Shown one piece after another: positions 1-8,227 of a stretch of DNA of 64,000 bases. A program made the position numbers and the translations under genes. How positions within the stretch are numbered: the stretch's first letter is position 1; every line of letters starts with the position of its first letter. Under the pieces are notes generated by a model. It worked only from the letters and a program-made list of their open reading frames with translations. It was not told the origin of the DNA and ran no database searches. The DNA comes from Rhodospirillales bacterium (GTDB taxonomy: Bacteria; Pseudomonadota; Alphaproteobacteria; Acetobacterales; Acetobacteraceae): assembly GCA_017304945.1 (NCBI GenBank), contig JAFKLG010000067.1:1-64000 (forward strand). The letters are read 5' to 3'.

Positions 1-37
1 GGCAGCCGCCCGCCCCGCCGCAATAACCATCGCCGAA

Positions 38-64
38 CCCGTGCCGCCCGCGTGGCGGCACGGG
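38..64 (-). terminator. Possible terminator hairpin after the manganese catalase gene
   Basis: An 11-bp perfect inverted repeat (CCCGTGCCGCC and its complement) surrounds a 5-nt loop about 50 nt beyond the stop of the manganese catalase gene. No T-run follows on the minus strand, so intrinsic termination is only a possibility. It could equally be an unrelated palindrome. Confidence 0.3.
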
Positions 65-113
65 TCACGCGGCGTTCACCCCAGATCGCCCGCGCCGACG
101 CGACGCCGGCCGC

Positions 114-980
114 CTACTTCTCCCCGATCTGCTCGGCTTGCGCACCGCTGTCGGGGCGTGCGGGACCCAGCACCGGCTCGTCGCCCAACGGCTCCGCCTG
201 CCGCACGTTGAACTGGCCGTTGCCGTCCAGCGACCGGCCCTGCGTCCAGCGGCCGTCGGGCGGCGGCATCCCCTCCCGATTCGTGCCGAAGAACGTGTAG
301 CTGAACTCCTGCTTCTCCTGCGCCTGCGGGAAGCTGTTCGGAATCGGCAACGCCGCGGTGCCGCCCAGCTCCTCGATCGCCGCCAGCCACTGCTGCTGAT
401 GCATCGTGTCGCGCGCGATCAGGAAGCTCAGCATGTCCTTCATGCCCTCGTCATGGGCGGCATTGTACAGCCGCACCGCAAGCACGCGCCCGGTCGCTTC
501 CGCCGTCACGTTGGCGAACATGTCCGCTGCCAGGTTGCCGCTCGCGTAGACATGCGAGCAGTCGAACGGCACGCCGTCGGAATTTGCCGGGAATGCCGAC
601 ATGCCGGTCGAGAGCAGATGCCGCTGCAGCATGCCTTCCACCATGTGCCGCGGCCGCTCGCCGCCACCCATCACGGCATTCACCAGACTGCTCGACTGCA
701 CCGCGCTCTCCTGCAAGGTTGCAGGCGCCGTTTCGAGGTTGAGCGCGACCGCCGTCGCCAGCATCTCGATGTGCCCGATCTCCTCCGTCGCCGTGTGGAG
801 CAGCATGTCGCGATACTTGTTGGTCGGCCCACGCGCACCCCAGGCCTGAAAGAAATATTGCAGGCAGACCCGGATCTCGCCCTCGATGCCGCCGATCGCC
901 TGCTGCAGTTGCCGCGCGAACAGCGGATCGGGCGTGTCGACTCGAACCGGATATTGCAGGCGGGTGTCGTGGTAATACAT
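114..980 (-). CDS. Manganese-containing catalase (ferritin-like)
   Basis: This 288-residue protein resembles the dimanganese catalases, which disproportionate hydrogen peroxide. Di-metal ligand signatures of the four-helix bundle are visible: GGIEGEIR with LQYFFQAWG near the N-terminus, TEEIGHIE around residue 65, and RDTMHQQQW in the last helix. The C-terminal tail (FSYTFFGTNREG onward) is hydrophilic, as usual in the family. The start is set at the ATG of MYYHDTRLQYP, preceded by GGAGA about 6 nt upstream. An in-frame extension of 43 residues further upstream is Arg-rich and not family-like. It is probably cytoplasmic and protects against oxidative stress. The gene stands alone, 229 bp downstream of the sirtuin gene. 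Confidence 0.9.
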   Translation of the reverse strand: MYYHDTRLQYPVRVDTPDPLFARQLQQAIGGIEGEIRVCLQYFFQAWGARGPTNKYRDMLLHTATEEIGHIEMLATAVALNLETAPATLQESAVQSSSLVNAVMGGGERPRHMVEGMLQRHLLSTGMSAFPANSDGVPFDCSHVYASGNLAADMFANVTAEATGRVLAVRLYNAAHDEGMKDMLSFLIARDTMHQQQWLAAIEELGGTAALPIPNSFPQAQEKQEFSYTFFGTNREGMPPPDGRWTQGRSLDGNGQFNVRQAEPLGDEPVLGPARPDSGAQAEQIGEK

Positions 981-1209
981 CGCTGATCTCCATGCCGCGC
1001 GGGACGCGCAGCGTGGATATGCAACTCGATCGCATTTCCGGGGTTGCCTGCGCCGGCCGGATGCCCGACCGGTCCGGCGCCACGATCCCGCGACCTCGCT
1101 CCGCTTCATCCCGGTAAGCCACCGGCTCGCCCGGCCATGTTCGCCGGCCGCGGCGCGGCGGATGTCCTGACGCCCGCCCGATCCCGTGACGCCAAGAGCT
1201 TCGGCGCTC

Positions 1210-1959
1210 TCAGTCGACGCCGACCGCCTCCCCCAGCGTCTCGCCGATCGGGCGATGCAGCACGAGGTCGGCGATGTCGTCGAGGCCCGTCTCCTGCAGG
1301 TTCAGGATCACCAATCGCGCGCCGTTGCGCTTCGCCAATTCCGGGAAGCCCGCGGCCGGCCAGACCACCAGGGACGAGCCGATCGCGATGAACAGGTCGG
1401 CCATCAGCGTCTCCCGTTCCGCCCGCTGCATGGCATCAATCGGCATCGACTGCCCGAACGACACCGTCGCCGTCTTCACCCAGCCGCCACAGGCGCAATG
1501 CGGCACGATGCGATCGCGTTCGAAATCGACGCGCAGATCCTCGATTTCGTAGCGTTGGCTGCAGGCGAGGCAATGCGCGTAAGTCGTATTGCCGTGCAGC
1601 TCGATCACCTGCGCGTCCGGCACGCCGCTGTCCTGGTGCAGCCCGTCGATGTTCTGCGTGATCACCGCCGCCGACATGCCGCGGCGGACCAGTTCGGCCA
1701 CCGCGCGATGACCGCGATTGGGCGTCGCCGCACGCAGGATCGGCTCCATCTCGAAACGGCGGCGCCAGGATTCCCGGCGCGCCGCGTCGGAGCGCATGAA
1801 ATCCGAGAAGTCGATCGGTGTCTGCTTCGTCCAGATCCCACCCGGGCTGCGAAAATCCGGAATCCCGGACTCGGTGCTGATACCCGCTCCGGTGAACACC
1901 ACGATGCGCGTCGCCGCGTCGATCAGCTCCCGCAACCTGGCCGGGTCGTGCTCCGTCAT
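1210..1959 (-). CDS. Sir2-family NAD-dependent protein deacylase
   Basis: The 249-residue protein carries the sirtuin Rossmann signature VVFTGAGISTESGIPDFR near residue 20, TQNIDGLH near residue 100 and the catalytic-His motif ELHGN. A zinc ribbon follows with CLAC and then CAC, so the second pair is CxC rather than CxxC, and it is followed by SFGQSMP. It should remove acyl groups from lysines using NAD. The start ATG has a strong GAGGAGG site about 8 nt upstream. I recall CxC forms in some bacterial sirtuins, so this is probably a subfamily trait and not a defect. No operon partner is evident; the TPP-enzyme gene lies 115 bp upstream on the same strand. Confidence 0.92.
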   Translation of the reverse strand: MTEHDPARLRELIDAATRIVVFTGAGISTESGIPDFRSPGGIWTKQTPIDFSDFMRSDAARRESWRRRFEMEPILRAATPNRGHRAVAELVRRGMSAAVITQNIDGLHQDSGVPDAQVIELHGNTTYAHCLACSQRYEIEDLRVDFERDRIVPHCACGGWVKTATVSFGQSMPIDAMQRAERETLMADLFIAIGSSLVVWPAAGFPELAKRNGARLVILNLQETGLDDIADLVLHRPIGETLGEAVGVD

Positions 1960-2074
1960 GCGCCTTGCCTCCTCTCGCCGGAATGTCGAGAGCCGCGGCG
2001 TCTGCCGCAAGAGCAGTCCGGTGCCGCGGGCACCCCGAACCGCCCTTGCATCCCGAGCGTTCGGCCGTTTCCGG

Positions 2075-3808
2075 TCAGAACGGTTCCGGATAGTGCCGCG
2101 CGTAGAAGCTGATCGGCGGTTTCGCCTCCGGATCGGTGACGATGTCGAGCAGTGCGGGCGCGCCACTGGCGAAGGCGGCGTCCAACGCCGCTCCCACCGC
2201 CTCCCCGCGCTCCACCCGCACACCAGCGATGCCGCAGGCGCGCGCGATCGCCGCGTGGTCGACGGCCGCGAAATCCACCGCGTCCGTATGGGCGCCGAAG
2301 ATCGCATCCTCCGCATGCTTCTGATAGCCGAGGATGCCGTTGTTCAGCACCAGCACCGTGATCGGCAAACCAAGCCGCCGCAGCGTCTCGAGCTCCGCCC
2401 AGCTATGGGCAAATCCACCATCGCCGCACAGGCACACCACCCGGCTGGTCGGCGCCGCGAGCTGCGCACCGATCGCCATCGGCAGCCCCCAGCCCAGACC
2501 GGCGATCCCGCGCGGCGTCAGGAAGCGCTGGCCCGCACGCCGCGCCGTCAGCCCGCCGGCGATCCAGATCGAGGCATAGGACGCATCGGCCACCGCGATG
2601 TCGTCCGGCGTGAGGCGGCGATCGAGCTCCGCCATCACCCGTTCCGGCCGCACCGGCCCGCCATCCCGCGCGCGGATGCCGGCGACCGTCTCCTGCCACG
2701 CCGCGACAGCGGCCGCGATCTCCGCCGCGAGCGCCGGACGCGCGGCCGCGCGCGCGCCGAGGTCGTGCCGCAGCAGCGCCTCGCGCAAGGCGGCGAGCGT
2801 CCGCTTCGCATCGACCACCAGCCGGTGCGCCTCGTAGTTGCGGCCGATCTCCAGCGGGTCGACATCCAGATGGATGAAGCGGGCGTCGCGCGGGAACAGC
2901 TTCCAACTGTCGGTGCCGTTCTGGTTGGTGCGGTTGCCGACCAGCAGGATCACGTCGGCGCGGTCGATCATCGCGCGCATTCCGAAGGTCCGTGCGCCAC
3001 GTGCCATGACGTAGCCCACCACGCCCATGGTCAGCTCATGGGTCTCGTCGGCGACGCCCTTGCCCATGGTGGTGGTGGCGACCGGCAGATGCGCGTCCTG
3101 CTGCAGCGCGGCGAGTTCCGCCGCGGCCCCCGACAGATGCACGCCGCCGCCCGCGACCACCACCGGATGCCGCGCCGTGGCGAGCAGCCGCGCCGCTTCC
3201 TCGATTGCGGCCGGATCGGCCGCCATCCGGTCGAGCGGATACACGCCGTACCGGGCCTGGCGGGGCGACGGCGGCGGCGCGGATTCCACCAGCAGGTCGG
3301 CCGGGACCAGCAGCACCGCGGGGCCCGGCCGGCCGGATCCGGCGGCCACGAAGGCCATGTCCACGTAGTCCTCCAGCCGGTCGGCGCGGTCGATGCGACG
3401 CACCCATTTGGCGACCGGGGCGAACATGTTCAGGTGGTCGAGTTCCTGGAAGGCATTGCGATCGGTGGTGTCTCGCGTGACTTCCTGCACCAGCGCGACC
3501 ACGGGGATGGAGGCCTTCAGCGCCTCGGCCAGCGGCGCCACGAGCAGCGTCGCGGCAGGTCCGTTCTGCGCCGTCACCACCCCCACCCGGCCGGAGACGC
3601 GCGCATAGCCATCCGCCATGGCACCGCCGGCATTCTCCTGCCGATACGCCGCCTGCCGGATCCCCACGCTCGGTGCCGCCAGATGGAACGCACTCGGCAG
3701 GCTCTGGCCGAACGCGACGGTCACGCCGTGGCGGGCGAATGCCTCGGCCAGGCGAAGCGCGACGTTCGCATTGCGCGGCGTGGACGGGGCGGCGACGGGT
3801 TCCGGCAT
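2075..3808 (-). CDS. Thiamine-pyrophosphate enzyme, acetolactate-synthase-like
   Basis: The 577-residue protein has the full three-domain layout of the POX/acetolactate synthase superfamily. The cofactor-activating glutamate lies in YRQENAGGAMADGYAR near residue 60, and the C-terminal TPP/Mg motif starts GDGGFAHSW and ends LNNGILGYQ. It probably decarboxylates or condenses a 2-oxo acid; the exact substrate cannot be read. No small regulatory subunit gene (IlvN) is adjacent, which argues against the main branched-chain enzyme. The start is the ATG of MPEPVAAP, with GAGGAG 6-7 nt upstream. A LysR regulator gene is encoded just upstream on the same strand (47-bp gap) and is a likely controller. 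Confidence 0.85.
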   Translation of the reverse strand: MPEPVAAPSTPRNANVALRLAEAFARHGVTVAFGQSLPSAFHLAAPSVGIRQAAYRQENAGGAMADGYARVSGRVGVVTAQNGPAATLLVAPLAEALKASIPVVALVQEVTRDTTDRNAFQELDHLNMFAPVAKWVRRIDRADRLEDYVDMAFVAAGSGRPGPAVLLVPADLLVESAPPPSPRQARYGVYPLDRMAADPAAIEEAARLLATARHPVVVAGGGVHLSGAAAELAALQQDAHLPVATTTMGKGVADETHELTMGVVGYVMARGARTFGMRAMIDRADVILLVGNRTNQNGTDSWKLFPRDARFIHLDVDPLEIGRNYEAHRLVVDAKRTLAALREALLRHDLGARAAARPALAAEIAAAVAAWQETVAGIRARDGGPVRPERVMAELDRRLTPDDIAVADASYASIWIAGGLTARRAGQRFLTPRGIAGLGWGLPMAIGAQLAAPTSRVVCLCGDGGFAHSWAELETLRRLGLPITVLVLNNGILGYQKHAEDAIFGAHTDAVDFAAVDHAAIARACGIAGVRVERGEAVGAALDAAFASGAPALLDIVTDPEAKPPISFYARHYPEPF

Positions 3809-3855
3809 GACGTTCTCCTCGTTTTCCGCGTGCATAGCGCTGGATCCGGCCGGCG

Positions 3856-4761
3856 TCAGCCCTCGGCCACGTGCAGCCGCCGCACCGTGGCGCGGAACCG
3901 CGTCGCCGTCGCGCTCAGCCGGGTCCGCCGCATCACCAGGTGCAACGGCGCGACCGGCGCGCCGTGCGGCTCGAGGTCGCGATAGACCACCCCCGCCACC
4001 GTGAGCCGCCGCATCGACGCCGGCACCAGCGAGACCCCCAATCCGGCGGCGACGAGACTGAGCGTCGCCGTGAGCCGCGGCGCGTCCTGCACCACCCGGG
4101 GCGAGAACCCGGCCGCGTGACAGGCGGCCAGGATCGCGTCGTAGAGTCCAGGACCCGTGTGGCGCCGGTAGAGCACGAAGGCCTCGGCCGCGAGCTCCGC
4201 AAGACCGATCGGCCCACGTCCGTCCGCACGCAGGGTTCCGACCGGCAGGGCGGCGACCATCGGCTCCTCCGTGACGGGGTCGACGAAGACGCCCGGGGTC
4301 GCCCCGACCGGGGAGCGGATGAAGGCGGCATCCAGCCGCTCGTGCAGCACGGCCTCGACCAGTTCGGCGGTCCCGGCCTCGTCCAGGGTCAGCCGGACGT
4401 TCGGCACGTCCTCGCGGAAGGCGCGCAGCGCCGTGGGCACGATCGGGTGCAGCGCGGCGGAGCTGGTGAACCCGACTGCCAGTTCCCCTTGTTCGCCACG
4501 GGCGGCGCGGCGGACCGCGTCCTCCACCTGTTCGGCGCGGGCCAGCACGGCGCGGGCCTCCACCAGCAGCGCCTCCCCCGCCTCGGTCGGCTGCACGCCG
4601 CGCGGCAGGCGGCGCAGCAGCAGGACGCCGAGCTCCGCCTCGAGCCGGTGAAGGAGGCGCGTGAGGGGCGGCTGCTGCATCCCCAGCCGTTCAGCGGCGC
4701 GCGTGATATGGCCTTCCTCGGCCACGGCGACGAAGGCTTGCAGGCGACGGAGGTCGATCAC
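3856..4761 (-). CDS. LysR-family transcriptional regulator
   Basis: This is a 301-residue regulator of standard LysR length. The N-terminal winged helix-turn-helix reads LRRLQAFVAVAEEGHITRAA, then LGMQQPPLTRLLHRLE, and the C-terminal effector-binding domain starts near residue 90 (GELAVGFTSSAALH). The likely start is a GTG (MIDLRRLQAF) with AGAGG upstream; an ATG 57 nt earlier would add an unconserved extension. It lies just upstream of, and in the same direction as, the TPP-enzyme gene, so control of that gene is plausible. A small plus-strand gene diverges from it. Confidence 0.88.
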   Translation of the reverse strand: MIDLRRLQAFVAVAEEGHITRAAERLGMQQPPLTRLLHRLEAELGVLLLRRLPRGVQPTEAGEALLVEARAVLARAEQVEDAVRRAARGEQGELAVGFTSSAALHPIVPTALRAFREDVPNVRLTLDEAGTAELVEAVLHERLDAAFIRSPVGATPGVFVDPVTEEPMVAALPVGTLRADGRGPIGLAELAAEAFVLYRRHTGPGLYDAILAACHAAGFSPRVVQDAPRLTATLSLVAAGLGVSLVPASMRRLTVAGVVYRDLEPHGAPVAPLHLVMRRTRLSATATRFRATVRRLHVAEG

Positions 4762-4863
4762 CGATACCTCTGGAGTATGCAGATCGCACCGTACATGCAC
4801 TGGCTGGCGTGCCGCCACCCACGCATGCTGGAGACGGCCCGCGACATGCCCGAGGAGAGTCCG

Positions 4864-5097
4864 ATGTCCGAGACCGTCAGCCCGTCCGGCACGCTGCTGC
4901 AGTTCCTGTCCTGGGTTGCGCTGCGCCCCCGGCGGTATGGGGAGACGATGGAGGCGTGGCGCACCTCCTGCCCCCGCCTGTCGGTGTGGGAGGATGCCGT
5001 GACGCAGGATCTGGTACGGCTGGCCGGGGGAGCGGACCAGGGATCCGTCCGGGTCGAGCTGACCGCCGCGGGCGAGGCGCTGATCCGCCGCGGCTGA
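4864..5097 (+). CDS. Small conserved-looking hypothetical protein
   Basis: The 77-residue product (MSETVSPSGTLLQF...) has no domain I can name. It has a balanced composition with an amphipathic central part (SWVALRPRRYGETMEAWR, then SVWEDAVTQDLVRL) and a basic C-terminus, suggesting a small helical cytoplasmic protein. GAGGAGAG lies 4-5 nt before the ATG, and codon use matches neighbouring genes. It is transcribed divergently from the LysR gene, and its stop is 53 bp from the end of convergent ftsH. I vaguely recall similar short proteins in alphaproteobacteria but assign no function. Confidence 0.6.
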   Translation: MSETVSPSGTLLQFLSWVALRPRRYGETMEAWRTSCPRLSVWEDAVTQDLVRLAGGADQGSVRVELTAAGEALIRRG

Positions 5098-5150
5098 CCC
5101 GCCGTAAGTCGGTCGCCGCGATGGGCCCGTCGTGATGGGGCGTCCGCGCG

Positions 5151-7043
5151 TCAGCCGCCCGTGGTCGCCGCCTCCGCGCGGACGGCGGGCAGGTCCTCCG
5201 CCGCCAGGCTCTCATGCGCGAGCAGCGCCGCCGCCCCGGAATCGAGTGCGTCGCGGTTGGCGCGCAGGATCCCGACCGCCCGCGCCAACGCGGATTCCAG
5301 CCGTGCCCGCACCGCGCGGTCGATCTCGTGGGCCGTCTCGTCGCTGAACCGCCGCGGACGCCAGAACGCCCCCGGCTGCTGCTCCAGGAAATGGCCGGGC
5401 TCCGTGTCCCAGGCGACCGGGCCGAGCGCGGGATCCATGCCGAACCGCAGCACCATGCCCCGCGCGATATCGGTAGCCTTGGCGAGGTCGTCCGCCGCCC
5501 CGGTGGAGACGTTGTCGCCCAGCAGCATCTCGGCGGCGCGGCCCCCGAGGAGGACCGCCATCTTGTCCTCGAGCTCCTGCCGGCCCATCAGGAACCGGTC
5601 ATCCACCGGCCGCTGTAGCGTATACCCCAGCGCGCCGATGCCGCGCGGGATGATGGAGACCTTCTGGATCGGGTCGGTGCCCGGAATGGCGCGCGCCACC
5701 AGCGCATGTCCCATCTCGTGATAGGCGACGATGCGCCGCTCCTTCGGGATCAGGATGCGGGACTTCTTTTCCAGCCCGGCGACGATCCGCTCCACCGCCC
5801 CGGTGAAGTCCTGCATCGCGATCGCGTCCGCCCCCCGCCGCGTGGCGAGCACCGCGGCCTCGTTCGCCAGGTTGGCGAGATCGGCGCCGGTGAAGCCGGG
5901 GGTCAGCCCGGCGATGTCGTCCAGGTTGACGTCCGGCGCGAGGGTGAGCTTCGCGAGGTGGATCCGCAGCACGTCGGCGCGGCCCTTCTTGTCCGGCCGG
6001 TCGACCAGCACCTGCCGATCGAACCGCCCCGCCCGCAGCAGCGCCGGGTCCAGGATCTCCGGCCGGTTGGTCGCCGCCAGCACGACGATCGCGACTGACC
6101 GGTCGAACCCGTCCATCTCCGCCAGCAACTGGTTGAGCGTCTGCTCCTTCTCGTCCTGGCCGGTCACCGGAGAGACGCCGCGCGCCCGTCCCAGCGCATC
6201 GAGCTCGTCGATGAAGATGATGCAGGGCGCGGTCGAGCGGGCCTGCTCGAACAGGTCGCGCACCCGCGCGGCACCCACGCCCACGAACATCTCCACGAAC
6301 TCGGCGCCGTTGGTGGAGTAGAACGGCACCCCCGCCTCCCCGGCCACCGCCCGCGCCAGCAAGGTCTTGCCGGTGCCCGGCGGCCCGACGAGGAGGATGC
6401 CGCGCGGGATATGCGCCCCCAGGCGGCCGAATTCCGCCGGCCGCTTGAGGAAGTCGACGATCTCGTGCAGCTCCGCCTTGGCTTCGTCGACGCCGGCCAC
6501 GTCGTCGAAAGTGACCTGCACCTCGGTCTCGGGCGCCACCAGCTTGGCGCGCGAGCGCCCGATGGAGAACAGCCCGCCGGCGAACCCGCCCCGTCCGCCG
6601 CCCGCGCCACCCCCCATCATGGTGCGGGAGGCGAGCATCCACACGCCCACGAACAGCAGCGGCGGCAGCACCCAGGACAGCAGCGTCGCGAGCGGCCCGC
6701 CGGTGCTGACCGCGCTGTACTCCACTTTGTATTTTGACAGACTCGCCGCGAGGTCCGGCGGCACCTGCACCGTGGTGAAGCCGGTATGTCCGTCCGGCAG
6801 CGCCTCGGTCAGCGTGCCGCGCAGCACGTCGCCCGCGACGGTGACCTGCTTCACCTTGCCCTGCTCGAGATAGGTCTGGAACTGGCTGTAGGGAATCGCG
6901 GAAACCCCGCCATTCGACCCGCCGCCGAACAGGCCCAGCGCGGTGACGAGCAGGAGACCGAGGAAAATGAGCCAGATGCTGGAGGGAAGCTTGGTCCTGG
7001 GCGCGGGCAATCCGGTCTCCTGGCGCGGCGGCCTGCGCACCAT
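5151..7043 (-). CDS. ftsH: ATP-dependent zinc metalloprotease FtsH
   Basis: The 630-residue membrane-anchored AAA+ protease should degrade misassembled or regulatory membrane and cytosolic proteins. It shows a transmembrane segment at about residues 22-39, a small periplasmic domain, and a second membrane segment at about 119-138. Walker A GPPGTGKT is at 220-227, Walker [11 protein letters not shown] at about 275-284, an SRH region with [20 protein letters not shown], and zinc-site HEMGH at 442-446. Length is typical. Oddities are a Gly-rich linker after the second membrane segment ([12 protein letters not shown]) and the [11 protein letters not shown] region near the C-terminus. It is divergent from nagA with only 51 bp between starts. 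It could be a paralogue and not the sole FtsH; this cannot be decided here. Confidence 0.95.
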   Translation of the reverse strand: MVRRPPRQETGLPAPRTKLPSSIWLIFLGLLLVTALGLFGGGSNGGVSAIPYSQFQTYLEQGKVKQVTVAGDVLRGTLTEALPDGHTGFTTVQVPPDLAASLSKYKVEYSAVSTGGPLATLLSWVLPPLLFVGVWMLASRTMMGGGAGGGRGGFAGGLFSIGRSRAKLVAPETEVQVTFDDVAGVDEAKAELHEIVDFLKRPAEFGRLGAHIPRGILLVGPPGTGKTLLARAVAGEAGVPFYSTNGAEFVEMFVGVGAARVRDLFEQARSTAPCIIFIDELDALGRARGVSPVTGQDEKEQTLNQLLAEMDGFDRSVAIVVLAATNRPEILDPALLRAGRFDRQVLVDRPDKKGRADVLRIHLAKLTLAPDVNLDDIAGLTPGFTGADLANLANEAAVLATRRGADAIAMQDFTGAVERIVAGLEKKSRILIPKERRIVAYHEMGHALVARAIPGTDPIQKVSIIPRGIGALGYTLQRPVDDRFLMGRQELEDKMAVLLGGRAAEMLLGDNVSTGAADDLAKATDIARGMVLRFGMDPALGPVAWDTEPGHFLEQQPGAFWRPRRFSDETAHEIDRAVRARLESALARAVGILRANRDALDSGAAALLAHESLAAEDLPAVRAEAATTGG

Positions 7044-7094
7044 GCCACGCGCTCGGGCGTTGACAAGCGCGGCGCGCCGGCGTCAAGCAAGCCC

Positions 7095-8114
7095 ATGCAG
7101 TCCGCCGGGCTTTTCGACCTCCAGGTGAACGGCTACGCGGGGGTCGACTTCAACGATGCCGGCCTGACCGCGGCGGCCATGGACCACGCGCTGGAAGCGA
7201 TGCTGTCGGCCGGGGTCACGCGCTGTCTGCCCACCCTGATCACCGCGGACGAGGCCACGCTGGGCGCCCGCTTCGCCGCACTCGACCGCGCCGTCGCTGA
7301 GAGCCGGCTGGGGCCGCTGATGGTGCCGGGCTGGCATCTCGAGGGTCCGTTCCTCAACCCTGGCGAGGGCACCGCCGGCTGCCATCCGGCCGAGGCGATG
7401 CGCGCGCCCGACCCGTCCTTGCTCGAGCGTGTGACCCGGGACCTCCGGCGCCCCATCCTGCTGCTGACCCTGGCGCCCGAACGCGCCGATGCCGCCCACG
7501 TGCTCGCCTGGGCACGACGCCGCGGCGTGCTGCTGGCGATGGGACACACCGCCGCCGACCTCGACACCGTCACGGGCGCGGTCGACGCCGGCGTGCGGCT
7601 GTCGACGCATCTCGGCAACGGCCTGCCACATCTGCTGCCCAAGTTCCTGAACCCGCTGATGGCGCAGCTCGCGGAGGATCGGTTGCACGCGAGCGTCATC
7701 GCCGACGGCATCCATGTGCCGATCCACGCCTTGCGGGTGATGCTCCGTGCCAAGGGACCCGAACGAATCGTGCTGGTGACCGACGCGACCGCTGCCGCGG
7801 CCGCGCCCAGCGGTCTGTACGGGTTTGCCGGCATGCGGATCGAGCATGCGGCCGACGGGTCGGTGCGCGTGCCGGGTGGGCGCACGCTCGCCGGGTCGGC
7901 GCTGCGCCTCGACCAGGCGGTGCGCAACGTCGTCGGATGGGGTCTCGCCTCCGCCGCTCAGGCCCTGGCCTGGGCCTCGACGTCCCCGGCCGACCTGCTC
8001 GCGCCGGCGCAGGCGGCCCAGGGTGTCGTGACGGAGGCGGGTTCGGTCACCTGGTCCGACGACCTGCATGCCAGAACAATTGTTCTCGGCAACCTACGCC
8101 TGCAACCCACCTGA
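7095..8114 (+). CDS. nagA: N-acetylglucosamine-6-phosphate deacetylase, short form
   Basis: The 339-residue amidohydrolase should convert GlcNAc-6-P to GlcN-6-P plus acetate. Visible signatures are FDLQVNGYAGVDFN at the N-terminus, metal-ligand HLEGPF at 81-86, GHTAAD at 150-155, STHLGNG at 170-176, ADGIH at 203-207, and the catalytic-Asp region VTDATAA at about 228-234. Typical NagA begins with roughly 45-50 residues of beta-sandwich before the barrel. Here the ATG lies almost directly on the first barrel strand. Upstream codons continue the frame but overlap the divergent ftsH start region and look unrelated. Product and amino-sugar recycling role are probable; whether the missing N-terminus affects activity is unknown. 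Confidence 0.85.
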   Translation: MQSAGLFDLQVNGYAGVDFNDAGLTAAAMDHALEAMLSAGVTRCLPTLITADEATLGARFAALDRAVAESRLGPLMVPGWHLEGPFLNPGEGTAGCHPAEAMRAPDPSLLERVTRDLRRPILLLTLAPERADAAHVLAWARRRGVLLAMGHTAADLDTVTGAVDAGVRLSTHLGNGLPHLLPKFLNPLMAQLAEDRLHASVIADGIHVPIHALRVMLRAKGPERIVLVTDATAAAAAPSGLYGFAGMRIEHAADGSVRVPGGRTLAGSALRLDQAVRNVVGWGLASAAQALAWASTSPADLLAPAQAAQGVVTEAGSVTWSDDLHARTIVLGNLRLQPT

Positions 8115-8131
8115 ACCGTTCGTTCATTTTT
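8112..8131 (+). terminator. Weak terminator-like hairpin at the nagA stop
   Basis: TGAAC and GTTCA form a 5-bp stem with a 5-nt loop, overlapping the nagA stop codon, and are followed by five T residues. The stem is short for this GC content, so termination would be inefficient. It sits about 100 bp upstream of the giant repeat-protein gene. Confidence 0.25.
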
Positions 8132-8227
8132 CCGGCCTAAGGCTGATGCCGCGAAGATCGCACATCACGCCAGGTCGAGGGACAGAATGACCGCACCCTG
8201 GCATCGCCCGTCGAGGGAGTTGCCGCC

